A stretch of 64,000 nucleotides of DNA from Aricia agestis (lineage: Eukaryota; Arthropoda; Insecta; Lepidoptera; Lycaenidae). The notes beneath the pieces were generated by a model. The model was given only the letters and a program-made list of their open reading frames with translations. It was not told the origin of the DNA and searched no databases. The stretch covers positions 6,579,501-6,643,500 of the forward strand of contig NC_056425.1 in the NCBI RefSeq assembly GCF_905147365.1, given 5' to 3'. Below are positions 27,401 to 42,400 of this stretch, in pieces. Position 1 is the stretch's first letter. Each line of letters starts with the position of its first letter. Made by a program: the position numbers and the translations under genes.

Positions 27401-30400
27401 TTCCGTTGTCGTTTCGGGTCCAACATGACTTTGTGTCGATGTGGAAGATGGCGACTGCGTTTGTTCAGTAGCGTTTATTTCGGAAATCTTTTCTGTTGTT
27501 GTTTTGTCTGTCGATTTGATATTCTCAGACGGCTCTTGTGTTGTAACATCACTGAAAGAGCTAGCAGACGTGGTAACGTCTCCGTTTCTTGTAATTACCA
27601 TTGTTGTTGTACTGAATGGCCATTCCGTTGTCGCTTCAGGTACAAGATTTCTTTGTGTCGATGTGGAAGATGTCGTCTGCGTTTGGTCAGTAGCGTTTAA
27701 CTCGGAAATCTTGTCTGTTGTTGTTTTGTCTGTTGATTTGATATTCTCAGACGGCTCTTGTGTCGTTACATCACTGAAAGAGCTCGCGGACGTCGTAAAG
27801 TTTACGTTCCTATCTGCCATTGTTGTTGTGCTGAACGGCAATTCCGTTGTCGTTTCGGGTCCAACATGACTTTGTGTCGATGTGGAAGATGCCGACTGCG
27901 TTTGTTCAGTGGTGGTTATTTCGGAAATCTTGTCTGTTGTTGATTTGTCTGTTGATTCGATATTGTCAGACGCGTGTTGCGTTGTAACATCACTAACAGA
28001 GCTAGCAGACGTGGTGACGTCTCCGTTTCTTGTAATTGCCATTGTTGTTACACTGAATGGCCATTCCGTTGTCGCTTCAGGTACAAGATTTCTTTGTGTC
28101 GATGTGGAAGATGCCGACTGCGTTTGTACAGTGGCGTTTATTTCGGAAATCTTGTCTGTTGTTGATTTGTCTGTTGATTCGATATTGTCAGACGCGTGTT
28201 GCGTTGTAACATTACTTACCGAGCTAGCAGACGTGGTGACGTCTCCGTTTCTTGTAATTGCCATTGTTGTTGTACTGAATGGCAATTCCGTTGACGCTTC
28301 AGTTCTAATATTACTTTGTGTCGATGTGGAAGTTGCCGACTGCGTTTGTTCAGTAGCGTTTATTTCGGAAATCTTGTCTGTTGTTGTTTTGTCTGTTGTT
28401 TCTTTATTCTCAGACGGCTCTTGTGTTGTTACATCACTGAAAGAGCTCGCGGACGTTGTGACGTCTACGTTCCTTTCAGTTGCCATTGATGTTGTGCTGA
28501 ATGGCAATTCCGTTAACGCTTCGGGTACAACATTACTTTGTGTCGATGTGAAAGATGCCGACTGCGTTTGTTCCGTAGCGTTTATTTCGAAAATCTTATC
28601 TGTTGTTGTAGCTGTGGATTCAATATTGTCAGACGTGTGTTGCATTGTAACATCACTAACAGATCTAGCAGACGTGGTGACATCTACGTTCTTATCAGTT
28701 GTATTTGTTGCAGTTGTAAATGGCAATTCCGTTGACGCTTCAGTTCCAATATTACTTTGTGTCGATGTGGAAGATGCCCACTGCGTTTGATCAAAAGCGT
28801 TTGTTTCGGAAATCTTGTCTGTTGTGTCCGTATATTCGATATGCTCAGACGGCTCTTGTGTTGTAACATCACTGAAAGAGCTCGCGGACGTCGTGACGTC
28901 TTCGTTCTTTTCAGTTGCTATTGTTGTTGTGCTGAATGGCAATTCCGTTGACGTTTCGGGATCAACATTACTTTGTGTTGATGTGGAAGACGCTGATTGC
29001 GTTTGTTCAGTAGAGTTTATTTCGTAAATCATGTCTGTCGCTGTTTTGTCTGTTGATTCGAAATTCTCAGACGGGTGTCGTGTTGTAACGTCATTGAAAG
29101 CGCCAGTGGACGTGGTGCCATCTACGATCTTTTCAGTTGTTTTTGTTGTTGTTGTAAATGGCAATTCCTTTGAGGCTTCGGGTACAGCATAACTTTGTGT
29201 CGATGTGGAAGATGGCGACTGCGTTTGTTCAGTAGCGTTTATTTCGGAAATCTTTTCTGTTGTTGTTTTGTCTGTTGATTTGATATTCTCAGACGGCTCT
29301 TGTGTTGTAACATCACTGAAAGAGCTAGCAGACGTGGTGACGTCTCCGTTTCTTGTAATTGCCATTGTTGTTGTACTGAATGGCCATTCCGTTGTCGCTT
29401 CAGGTACAAGATTTCTTTGTGTCGATGTGGAAGATGTCGTCTGCGTTTGTTCAGTAGCGTTTAACTCGGAAATCTTGTCTGTTGTTGTTTTGTCTGTTGA
29501 TTTGATATTCTCAGACGGCTCTTGTGTCGTTAAATCACTGAAAGAGCTCGCGGACGTCCTGACGTCTACGTTCCTTTCAGTTGCCTTTGTTGTTGTGCTG
29601 AACGGCAATTCCGTGGTCGTTTCGGGTCCAACATGACTTTGTGTCGATGTGGAAGATGCCGACTGCGTTTGTTCAGTGGTGTTTATTTCGGAAATCTTGT
29701 CTGTTGTTGATTTGTCTGTTGATTCGATATTGTCAGACGCGTGTTGCGTTGTAACATCACTAACAGAGCTAGCAGACGTGGTTACGTCTCCGTTTCTTGT
29801 AATTGCCATTGTTGTTGCACTGAATGGCCATTCCGTTGTCGCATCAGGTACAAGATTTCTTTGTGACGATGTGGAAGATGTCTTCTGCGTTTGTTCAATA
29901 GCGTTTGTTTCGGAAATCTTGTCTGTTGTTGTTATGTCTGTCGATTCAATATGCTCAGACGGCTCTTGTGATGTTACATCACTGAAAGAGCTCGCGGACG
30001 TCCTGACGTTTACGTTCCTTTCAGTTGCCTTTGTTGTTGTGCTGAACGGCAATTCCGTGATCGTTTCGGGTCCAACATGACTTTGTGTCGATGTGGAAGA
30101 TGCCGACTGCGTTTGTTCAGTGGTGTTTATTTCGGAAATCTTGTCTGTTGTTGATTTGTCTATTGATTCGATATTGTCAGACGCGTGTTGCGTTGTAACA
30201 TCACTAACAGAGCTAGCAGACGTGGTGACGTCTCCGTTTCTTGTAATTGCCATTGTTGTTGCACTGAATGGCCATTCCGTTGTCGCTTCAGGTACGAGAT
30301 TTCTTTGTGTTGATGTGGAAGATGTTGTCTGCGTTTGTTCAATAGCGTTTGTTTCGGAAATCTTGTCTGTTGTTGTAATGTCTGTCGATTCAATATGCTC

Positions 30401-33400
30401 AGACGGCTCTTGTGATGTTACATCACTGATAGAGCTCGCGGACGTCGTAAAGTTTACGTTCCTATCTGCCATTGTTGTTGTGCTAAATGGCAATTCCGAT
30501 GACGCTTCGGGTCTCATATGACTTTGTGTCGATGTGGAAGATGCTGACTGTGTTTGTTCCGTAGCGTTTATTTCAAAAATCTTATCTGTAGTTGTAGCTG
30601 TGGATTCAATATTGTCAGTCGTGTGTTGCGTTGTAACATCACTAACAGAGCTAGCAGACGTGGTGACATCTACGTTCTTATCAGTTGTATTTGTTGTAGT
30701 TGTAAATGGCAATTCCGTTGCCGCTTCAGTTCCAATATTACTTTGTGTCGATGTGGAAGATGCCGACTGCGTGTGTTCAGTATCGTTTATTTCGGAATTC
30801 TTGTCTGTTGTTGTTTTGTTTGTCGATTCAATATTCTCAGACGGGTTTTGTGTTGTTACATCACTGATAGAGCTGGCAGACGATGTGACATCTTGGTTCC
30901 TTTCAGTTGCAATTGTTGTTGTGCTAAATGGCAATTCCGTTGACGCTTCGGGTGTAACATTACTTTGTGTTGATGTGGAATATGCGGACTGCGTTTGTTC
31001 AGTAGAGTTTATTTCGGAAATCTTTCCTGTTGCTGTTTTGTCTGTTGATTTGATATTCTCAGACGGCTCTTGTGTTGTTACATCATTGAAAGAGCTCGCG
31101 GAAGTCGTGACGTCTATATCCCTTTCAGTTGCCATTGTTGTTGTGCTGAATGGTGGTTCAGTTGACGCTTCAGATCTAACATGACTTTGTGTCGATTTGG
31201 AAGATGCTGACTGCGTTTGTTCCGTAGCGTTTATTTCGAAAATCTTATCTGTTGTTGTAGCTGTGGATTCAATATTGTCAGACGTGTGTTGCGTTGTATC
31301 ATCACTAACAGAGCTAGCAGACGTGGTGATATCTACGTTCTTATCAGTTGTATTTGTTGTAGTTGTAAATGGCAATTCCGATGACGCTTCAGTTCCAATA
31401 TTACTTTGTGTCGATGTGGAAGATGCCCACTGCGTTTGATCAAAAGCGTTTGTTTCGGAAATCTTGTCTGTTGTGTCTGTCGATTCGATATGTTCAGACG
31501 GCTCTTGTGTTGTTACATCACTGAAAGAGCTCGCGGACGTCATGACGTCTACGTTCCTTTCAGTTGCCATTGTTGTTTTGCTGAATGGCAATTCCGTTGA
31601 CGCTTCATGTCTAACATTACTTTGTGTCGATGTGGAAGATGCCGAATGCGTTTGTTCAGTAGCGTTTATTTCGGAAATATTTTCTGTTATTGTTTTGTCT
31701 GTTGATTCGATATTCTCAGACGGCTCTTGTGTTGTAACATCACTGAAAGAGCTAGCAGACGTTGTGATATCTACGTTCCTTTCAGTTGCCATTGTTGTTG
31801 TGCTGAATGGCAATTCCGTTGTCGTTTCGGGTCCAACATGACTTTGTGTCGATGTGGAAGATGCCGACTGCGTTTGTTCAGTGGCGTTTATTTCGGAAAT
31901 CTTGTCTGTTGTTGATTTGTCTGTTGATTTGATATTGTCAGACGCGTGTTGCGTTGTAACATCACTTACAGAGCTAGCAGACGTGGTGACGTCTCCGTTT
32001 CTTGTAATTGCCATTGTTGTTGTACTGAATGGCCATTCCGTTGTCGCTTCAGGTACAAGATTTCTTTGTGTCGATGTGGAAGATGGCGACTGCGTTTGTT
32101 CAGTAGCGTTTATTTCGGAAATCTTTTCTGTTGTTGTTTTGTCTGTTGATTTGATATTCTCAGACGGCTCTTGTGTTGTAACATCACTGAAAGAGCTAGC
32201 AGACGTGGTGACGTCTCCGTTTCTTGTAATTGCCATTGTTGTTGTACTGAATGGCCATTCCGTTGTCGCTTCAGGTACAAGATTTCTTTGTGTCGATGTG
32301 GAAGATGTCGTCTGCGTTTGTTCAGTAGCGTTTAACTCGGAAATCTTGTCTGTTGTTGTTTTGTCTGTTGATTTGATATTCTCAGACGGCTCTTGTGTCG
32401 TTAAATCACTGAAAGAGCTCGCGGACGTCCTGACGTCTACGTTCCTTTCAGTTGCCTTTGTTGTTGTGCTGAACGGCAATTCCGTGGTCGTTTCGGGTCC
32501 AACATGACTTTGTGTCGATGTGGAAGATGCCGACTGCGTTTGTTCAGTGGTGTTTATTTCGGAAATCTTGTCTGTTGTTGATTTGTCTGTTGATTCGATA
32601 TTGTCAGACGCGTGTTGCGTTGTAACATCACTAACAGAGCTAGCAGACGTGGTGACGTCTCCGTTTCTTGTAATTGCCATTGTTGTTGCACTGAATGGCC
32701 ATTCCGTTGTCGCATCAGGTACAAGATTTCTTTGTGACGATGTGGAAGATGTCTTCTGCGTTTGTTCAATAGCGTTTGTTTCGGAAATCTTGTCTGTTGT
32801 TGTTATGTCTGTCGATTCAATATGCTCAGACGGCTCTTGTGATGTTACATCACTGAAAGAGCTCGCGGACGTCCTGACGTTTACGTTCCTTTCAGTTGCC
32901 TTTGTTGTTGTGCTGAACGGCAATTCCGTGATCGTTTCGGGTCCAACATGACTTTGTGTCGATGTGGAAGATGCCGACTGCGTTTGTTCAGTGGTGTTTA
33001 TTTCGGAAATCTTGTCTGTTGTTGATTTGTCTATTGATTCGATATTGTCAGACGCGTGTTGCGTTGTAACATCACTAACAGAGCTAGCAGACGTGGTGAC
33101 GTCTCCGTTTCTTGTAATTGCCATTGTTGTTGCACTGAATGGCCATTCCGTTGTCGCTTCAGGTACAAGATTTCTTTGTGTTGATGTGGAAGATGTTGTC
33201 TGCGTTTGTTCAATAGCGTTTGTTTCGGAAATCTTGTCTGTTGTTGTAATGTCTGTCGATTCAATATGCTCAGACGGCTCTTGTGATGTTACATCACTGA
33301 TAGAGCTCGCGGACGTCGTAAAGTTTACGTTCCTATCTGCCATTGTTGTTGTGCTAAATGGCAATTCCGATGACGCTTCGGGTCTCATATGACTTTGTGT

Positions 33401-36400
33401 CGATGTGGAAGATGCTGACTGTGTTTGTTCCGTAGCGTTTATTTCAAAAATCTTATCTGTAGTTGTAGCTGTGGATTCAATATTGTCAGTCGTGTGTTGC
33501 GTTGTAACATCACTAACAGAGCTAGCAGACGTGGTGACATCTACGTTCTTATCAGTTGTATTTGTTGTAGTTGTAAATGGCAATTCCGTTGCCGCTTCAG
33601 TTCCAATATTACTTTGTGTCGATGTGGAAGATGCCCACTGCGTTTGATCAAAAGCGTTTGTTTCGGAAATCTTGTCTGTTGTGTCTGTCGATTCGATATG
33701 CTCAGACGGCTCTTGTGTTGTTACATCACTGAAAGAGCTCGCGGACGTCGTGACGTCTACGTTCCTTTCAGTTGCCATTGTTGTTGTGCTAAATGGCAAT
33801 TCCGTTAACGCTTTGGGTCCAAAATTACTTTGTGTCGATGTGGAATATGCCGACTGCGTGTGTTCAGTATCGTTTATTTCGGAATTCTTGTCTGTTGTTG
33901 TTTTGTTTGTCGATTCAATATTCTCAGACGGGTTTTGTGTTGTTACATCACTGATAGAGCTAGCAGACGATGTGACATCTAGTTTCCTTTCAGTTGCAAT
34001 TGTTGTAGTGCTGAATGGCAGTTCCGATGACGCTTCGGGTCTAACATGACTTTGTGTCGATGTGGAAGATGCTGACTGCGTTTGTTCCGTGGCGTTTATT
34101 TCGAAAATCTTATCTGTAGTTATAGCTGTGGATTCAATATTGTCAGTCGTGTGTTGCGTTGTAACATCACTAACAGAGCTAGCAGACGTGGTGACATCTA
34201 CGTTCTTATCAGTTGTATTTGTTGTAGTTGTAAATGGCAATTCCGTTGACGCTTCAGTTCCAATATTACTTTGTGTCGATGTGGAAGATGCCGACTGCGT
34301 GTGTTCAGTATCGTTTATTTCGGAATTCTTGTCTGTTGTTGTTTTGTTTGTCGATTCAATATTCTCAGACGGGTTTTGTGTTGTTACATCACTGATAGAG
34401 CTGGCAGACGATGTGACATCTTGGTTCCTTTCAGTTGCAATTGTTGTTGTGCTAAATGGCAATTCCGTTGACGCTTCGGGTGTAACATTACTTTGTGTTG
34501 ATGTGGAATATGCGGACTGCGTTTGTTCGGTAGAGTTTATTTCGGAAATCTTGTCTGTTGCTGTTTTGTCTGTTGATTCGATATTCTCAGACGGCTCTTG
34601 TGTTGTTACATCATTGAAAGAGCTCGCGGAAGTCGTGACGTCTATATCCCTTTCAGTTGCCATTGTTGTTGTGCTGAATGGTGGTTCAGTTGACGCTTCA
34701 GATCTAACATGACTTTGTGTCGATTTGGAAGATGCTGACTGCGTTTGTTCCGTAGCGTTTATTTCGAAAATCTTATCTGTTGTTGTAGCTGTGGATTCAA
34801 TATTGTCAGACGTGTGTTGCGTTGTATCATCACTAACAGAGCTAGCAGACGTGGTGATATCTACGTTCTTATCAGTTGTATTTGTTGTAGTTGTAAATGG
34901 CAATTCCGATGACGCTTCAGTTCCAATATTACTTTGTGTCGATGTGGAAGATGCCCACTGCGTTTGATCAAAAGCGTTTGTTTCGGAAATCTTGTCTGTT
35001 GTGTCTGTCGATTCGATATGTTCAGACGGCTCTTGTGTTGTTACATCACTGAAAGAGCTCGCGGACGTCATGACGTCTACGTTCCTTTCAGTTGCCATTG
35101 TTGTTTTGCTGAATGGCAATTCCGTTGACGCTTCATGTCTAACATTACTTTGTGTCGATGTGGAAGATGCCGAATGCGTTTGTTCAGTAGCGTTTATTTC
35201 GGAAATATTTTCTGTTATTGTTTTGTCTGTTGATTCGATATTCTCAGACGGCTCTTGTGTTGTAACATCACTGAAAGAGCTAGCAGACGTTGTGATATCT
35301 ACGTTCCTTTCAGTTGCCATTGTTGTTGTGCTGAATGGCAATTCCGTTGACGCTTCATGGCTAACATTACTTTGTGTCGATGTGGAAGATGCCGAATGCG
35401 TTTGTTCAGTAGCGTTTATTTCGGAAATATTTTCTGTTATTGTTTTGTCTGTTGATTCGATATTCTCAGACGGCTCTTGTGTTGTAACATCACTGAAAGA
35501 GCTAGCAGACGTTGTGATATCTACGTTCCTTTCAGTTGTTTTTGTTGTAGTTGTAAATGGCAATTCCGTTGACGCTTCGGGTGTAACGTTACTTTGTGTC
35601 GATGTGGAAGATGCCGACTGCGTTTGTTCAGTAGCGTTTATTTCGGAAATCTTGTCTGTTGTTATTTTGTCTGTTGATTCGATATTCTCAGAAGGCTCTT
35701 GTGTTGTAACAGACGTCGTGACGTCTACGTTCCTTTCAGTTGCCATTGTTGTTGTGCTGAATGGCAATTCCGTTGACGCTTCATGTCTAACATTACTTTG
35801 TGTCGATGTGGAAGATGCCGAATGCATTTGTTCAGTAGCGTTTATTTCGGAAATATTTTCTGTTATTGTTTTGTCTGTTGATTCGATATTCTCAGACGGC
35901 TCTTGTGTTGTAACATCACTGAAAGAGCTAGCAGACGTTGTGACATCTACGTTCCTTTCAGTTGCCATTGTTGTTGTGCTGAATGGCAATTCCGTTGACG
36001 CTTCATGTCTAACATTACTTTGTGTCGATGTGGAAGATGGCGTCTGCGTTTGTTCAGTAGAGTTTATTTCGGAAATCTTGTCTGTTGCTGTTTTGCCTGT
36101 TGATTTGATATTCTCAGACGGGTATTGTGTTGTAACATCACTGAAAGAGCCAGCGGACGCGGTGCCTTCTACGATCTTTTCAGTTGTTTTTGTTGTAGTT
36201 GTAAATGGCAATTCCGTTGACGCATCGGGTGTAACATTACTTTGTGTCGATGTGGAAGATGCCCATCGCGTTTGATCAAAAGCGTTTATTTCGGAAATCT
36301 TGTCTGTTGTTATTTTGTCTGTTGATTCGATATTCTCAGACGGATCTTGTGTTGTAACATTATTGAAGGAGCTCGCGGACGTCGTGACGTCTACGTTCCT

Positions 36401-39400
36401 TTCAGTTGCCATTGTTGTTGTGCTGAATGGCAATTCCGTTGACGCTTCAGGTCCAACATTACTTTGTGTCGATGTGGAAGTTGCCGACTGCGTTTGTTCA
36501 GTAGCGTTTATTTCGGAAATCTTGTCTGTTGTTGTTTTGTCTGTTGTTTCTTTATTCTCAGACGGCTCTTGTGTTGTTACATCACTGAAAGAGCTCGCGG
36601 ACGTTGTGACGTCTACGTTCCTTTCAGTTGCCATTGATGTTGTGCTGAATGGCAATTCCGTTAACGCTTCGGGTACAACATTACTTTGTGTCGATGTGAA
36701 AGATGCCGACTGTGTTTGTTCAGTAGCGTTTATTTCGGAAATCTTGTCTGTTGTTGTTTTGTCTGTCGATTCGATATTTTCAGACGGCTCTTGTGTTGTT
36801 ACATCACTGAAAGAGCTAGCAGACGTTGTGACATCTACGTTATTTTCAGTTGCAATTGTTGTAGTGCTGAATCGCAGTTCAGTTGACGTTTCAGATTTAA
36901 CATTACTTTGTGTCGATGTGGAAGATGTCGACTGCGTTTGTTCAGTAGCGTTTATTTCGGAAATCTTGTATGTTGTTGTTTTGTTTGTCGATTCAATATT
37001 CTCAGACGGGTTTTGTGTTGTTACATCACTGACAGAGCTAGCAGACGTTGTGACATCTATGTTCCTTTCAGTTGCAATTGTTTTAGTGCTGAATGGCAGT
37101 TCCGTTGACGTTTCGGGTCTAACATGAGTTTGTGTCGATGTGAAAGATGCTGACTGCGTTTGTTCAGTATTATACATTTCGGAAATCTTGTCTGTTGTTG
37201 ATTTGTCTGTTGATTCGATATTGTCAGACGCATGTTGCGTTATAACATCACTAACAGAGCTAGCAGACGTGGTGACGTCTCCGTTTCTTGTAATTGCCAT
37301 TGTTGTTGTACTGAATGGCCATTCCGTTGTCGCTTCAGGTACAAGATTTCTTTGTGTCGATGTGGAAGATGTCGTCTGCGTTTGTTCAGTAGCGTTTAAC
37401 GCGGAAATCTTGTCTGTTGTTGTTTTGTCTGTTGATTCGATATTGTCAGACGCATGTTGCGTTGTAACATCACTAACAGAGCTAGCAGACGTGGTGACGT
37501 CTCCGTTCCTTGTAATTGCCATTGTTGTTGTACTGAATGGCCATTCCGTTGTCGCTTCAGGTACAAGATTTCTTCGTGTCGATGTGGAAGATGACGACTG
37601 CGTTTGTTCAGTAGCGTTTATTTCGGAAATCTTGTCTGTTTTTGATTTGTCTGTTGATTCGATATTTTCAGTCGCGTGTTGCGTTGTAACATCAATTAAA
37701 AAGGTTGCAGATGTGGTGACGTCTACGTTCCTTTCAGTTGCCATTATTGTAGTTGTAAATGGCAATTCCGTTGAAGCTTCGGGTCTAAGATTTCTTTGTG
37801 TCGATGTGGAAGATGGCGTCTGCGTTTGTTCAGTAGCGTTTATTTCGGAAATCTTGTCTGTTGTTGTTTTGTCTGTTGTTTTTATATTCTCAGACGGCTC
37901 TTGTTTTGCTACATCATTGAAAGAGCTCGCGGACGTCGTGACGTCTACGTTCCTTTCAGTTGCCATTGTTGTTGTGCTGAATAGCCATTCCGTTGTCGCT
38001 TCGGGTCCAAGATTTATTTGTGTCGATGTGGAAGATGGCGACTCTGTTTGTTCAGTAGCGTTTATATCGGAAATCTTGTCTGTTTTTGATTTGTCTGTTG
38101 ATTCGATATTGTCAGACGCATGTTGCGTTGTAACATCACTAACAGAGCTAGCAGACGTGGTGACGTCTCCGTTTCTTGTAATTGCCATTGTTGTTGTACT
38201 GAATGGCCATTCCGTTGTCGCTTCAGGTACAAGATTTCTTTGTGTCGATGTGGAAGATGCCGACTGCGTTTGTTCAGTAGCGTTTATTTCGGAAATCTTG
38301 TCTGTTGTTGATTTGTCTGTTGATTCGATATTGTCAGTCGCGTGTTGCGTTGTAAAATCACTTAAAAAGCTTGCAGATATGGTGACGTCTACGTTCCTTT
38401 CAGTTGCCATTATTGTAGTTGTAAATGGCAATTCCGTTGAAGCTTCGGGTCTAAGATTACTTTTTGTCGATGTGGAAGATGGTGTCTGCGTTTGTTCAGT
38501 AGAGTTTATTTCGGAAATCTTGTCTGTTGCTGTTTCGCCTGTTGATTTTATATTCTCAGACGGGTATCGTGTTGTAACATCACTGAAAGAGCCAGCGAAC
38601 GCGGTGCCTTCTACGATCTTTTCAGTTGTTTTTGTTGTAGTTGTAAATGGCAATTCCGTTGACGCTTCGGGTGTAACGTTACTTTGTGTCGATGTGGAAG
38701 ATGCCGACTGCGTTTGTTCAGTAGCGTTTATTTCGGAAATCTTGTCTGTTGTTATTTTGTCTGTTGATTCGATATTCTCAGAAGGCTCTTGTGTTGTAAC
38801 AGACGTCGTGACGTCTACGTTCCTTTCAGTTGCCATTGTTGTTGTGCTGAATGGCAGTTCCGTTGACGTTTCGGGTCTAACATGACTTTGTGTCGATGTG
38901 AAAGATGCTGACTGCATTTGTTCAGTATTATTCATTTCGGAAATCTTGTCTGTTGTTGATTTGTCTGTTGATTCGATATTGTCAGACGCATGTTGCGTTG
39001 TAACATCACTAACAGAGCTAGCAGACGTGGTGACGTCTCCGTTTCTTGTAATTGCCATTGTTGTTGTACTGAATGGCCATTCCGTTGTCGCTTCAGGTAG
39101 ATTTCTTTGTGTCGATGTGGAAGATGGCATCTGCGTTTGTTCAGTAGCCTTTATTTCAAAAATCTTGTCTGTTGTTGATTTGTCTGTTGATTCGATGTTG
39201 TCAGTCGCGTGTTGCGTTGTAACATCACTTAAAAAGCTTGCAGATGTGGTGACGTCTACGTTCCTTTCAGTTGCCATTATTGTAGTTGTAAATGGCCATT
39301 CCGTTGTCGCTTCGGGTCCAAGATTTCTTTGTGTCGATGTGGAAGTTGCATACTGCGTTTGTTCAGTAGCGTTTATTTCGGAAATCTTGTCTGTTGTTGT

Positions 39401-42400
39401 TTCGTCTGTTGTTTCTTTATTATCAGACGGCTCTTGTGTTGTTACATCACTGAAAGAACTCGCGGACGTTGTGACGTCTACGTTCCTTTCAGTTGCCATT
39501 GTTGTTGTGCTGAATGGCAATTCCGTTAACGCTTCGGGTACAACATTACTTTGTGTCGATGTGAAATATGCCGACTGCGTTTGTTCAGTGGCGTTTATTT
39601 CGGAAATCTTGTCTGTTGTTGTTTTGTTTGTCGATTCTATATTCTCAGACGAGTGTCGTGTTGTTACATCACTGAAAGAGCTAGCAGACGTTGTGACATC
39701 TACGTTATTTTCAGTTGCAATTGTTGTAGTGCTGAATGGCAGTTCAGTTGACGTTTCAGATTTAACATGACTTTGTGTCGATGTGGAAAATGCTGACTGC
39801 GTTTGTTCCGTAGCGTTTATTTCGAAAATCTTATCTGTTGTTGTAGCTGTGGATTCAATATTGTCAGACGTCTGTTGCGTTGTAACATCACTAACAGAGC
39901 TAGCAGACGTGGTGACGTCTACGTTTCTTTCAGTTCCCATTGTTGTTGTGCTGAATGGCAATTCCGTAAACGCTTCGGGTACAACATTACTTTGTGTCGA
40001 TGTGGAAGATGCCGACTGCGTGTGTTCAGTATCGTTTACTTCGGAATTCTTGTCTGTTGTTGTTTTGTTTGTCGATTCAATATTCTCAGACGAGTGTCGT
40101 GTTGTTACATCACTGAAAGAGCTAGCAGACGTTGTGACATCTACGTTATTTTCAGTTGCAATTGTTGTAGTGCTGAATGGCAGTTCAGTTGACGTTTCAG
40201 ATTTAACATGACTTTGTGTCGATGTGGAAAATGCTGACTGCGTTTGTTCCGTAGCGTTTATTTCGAAAATCTTATCTGTTGTTGTAGCTGTGGATTCAAT
40301 ATTGTCAGACGTCTGTTGCGTTGTAACATCACTAACAGAGCTAGCAGACGTGGTGACGTCTACGATTCTTTCAGTTCCCATTGTTGTTGTGCTGAATGGC
40401 AATCCCGTAAACGCTTCGGGTCCAACTTTACTTTGTGTCGATGTGGAAGATGCCGACTGCGTGTGTTCAGTATCGTTTATTTCGGAATTCTTGTCTGTTG
40501 TTGTTTTGTTTGTCGATTCAATATTCTCAGACGAGTGTCGTGTTGTTACATCACTGAAAGAGCTAGCAGACGTTGTGACATCTACGTTATTTTCAGTTGC
40601 AATTGTTGTAGTGCTGAATGGCAGTTCAGTTGACGTTTCAGATTTAACATGACTTTGTGTCGATGTGGAAGATGCCGACTGCGTGTGTTCAGTATCGTTT
40701 ATTTCGGAATTCTTGTCTGTTGTTGTTTTGTTTGTCGATTCAATATTCTCAGACGGGTTTTGTGTTGTTACATCACTGATAGAGCTAGCAGACGATGTGA
40801 CATCTTGGTTCCTTTCAGTTGCAATTGTTGTTGTGCTAAATGGCAATTCCGTTGACACTTCGGGTGTAACATTACTTGGTGTTGATGTGGAATATGCGGA
40901 CTGCGTTTGTTCAGTAGAGTTTATGTCGGAAATCTTGTCTATTGCTGTTTTGTCTGTTGATTCGATATTCTCAGACGGCTCTTGTGTTGTTACATCATTG
41001 AAAGTGCTCGCGGAAGTCGTGACGTCTATATCACTTTCAGTTGCCATTGTTGTTGTGCTGAATGGTAGTTCAGTTGACGCTTCAGATCTAACATGACTTT
41101 GTGTCGATTTGGAAGATGCTGACTGCGTTTGTTCCGTAGCGTTTATTTCGAAAATCTTATCTGTTGTTGTAGCTGTGGATTCAATATTGTCAGACGTGTG
41201 TTGCGTTGTAACATCACTAACAGAGCTAGCAGACGTGGTGATATCTACGTTCTTATCAGTTGTATTTGTTGTAGTTGTAAATGGCGATTCCGTTGACGCT
41301 TCAGTTCTCATATTACTTTGTGTCGATGTGGAAGATGGCCACTGCGTTTGATCAAAAGCGTTTGTTTCGGAAATCTTGTCTGTTGTGTCTGTCGATTCGA
41401 TATGTTCAGACGGCTCTTGTGTTGTTACATCACTGAAAGAGCTCGCGGACGTCATGACGTCTACGTTCCTTTCAGTTGCCATTGTTGTTGTGCTGAATGG
41501 CAATTCCGTTGACGCTTCATGTCTAACATTACTTTGTGTCGATGTGGAAGATGCCGAATGCGTTTGTTCAGTAGCGTTTATTTCGGAAATATTTTCTGTT
41601 ATTGTTTTGTCTGTTGATTCGATATTCTCAGACGGCTCTTGTGTTGTAACATCACTGAAAGAGCTAGCAGACGTTGTGACATCTACGTTCCTTTCAGTTG
41701 CCATTGTTGTAGTGCTGAATGGCAGTTCCGTTGACGCTTCGGGTCCAACATTACTTTGTGTCGATGTGGAAGATGGCGTCTGCGTTTGTTCAGTAGAGTT
41801 TATTTCGGAAATCTTGTATGTTGCTGTTTTGCCTGTTGATTCGATATTCTCAGACGGCTCTTGTGTTGTAACATCACTGAAAGAGCCAGCGGACGCGGTG
41901 CCTTCTACGTTCTTTTCAGTTGCCATTGTTGTTGTGCTGAATGGCAATTCCGTTGACGCTTCGGGTCCAACATTACTTTGTGTCGATGTGGAAGATGGCG
42001 TCTGCGTTTGTTCAGTAGAGTTTTTTTCGGAAATCTTGTATGTTGCTGTTTTGCCTGTTGATTCGATATTCTCAGACGGCTCTTGTGTTGTAACATCACT
42101 GAAAGAGCCAGCGAACGCGGTGCCTTCTACGTTCTTTTCAGTTCCCATTGTTGTTGTGCTGAATGGCAATTCCGTAAACGCTTCGGGTCCAACATTACTT
42201 TGTGTCGATGTGGAAGATGCCGACTGCGTGTGTTCAGTATCGTTTATTTCGGAAATCTTGTCTGTTGTTGTTTTGTCTGTCGATTCGATATTCTCAGACG
42301 GCTCTTGTGTTGTTACATCACTGAAAGAGCTAGCAGACGTTGTGACATCTACGTTATTTTCAGTTGCAATTGTTGTAGTGCTGAATGGCAGTTCCGTTGA

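Noticed and set aside
37140..38885. Plus-strand 581-codon frame
   Set aside because: Same antisense effect as above; composition simply mirrors the Thr/Ser repeat on the other strand.
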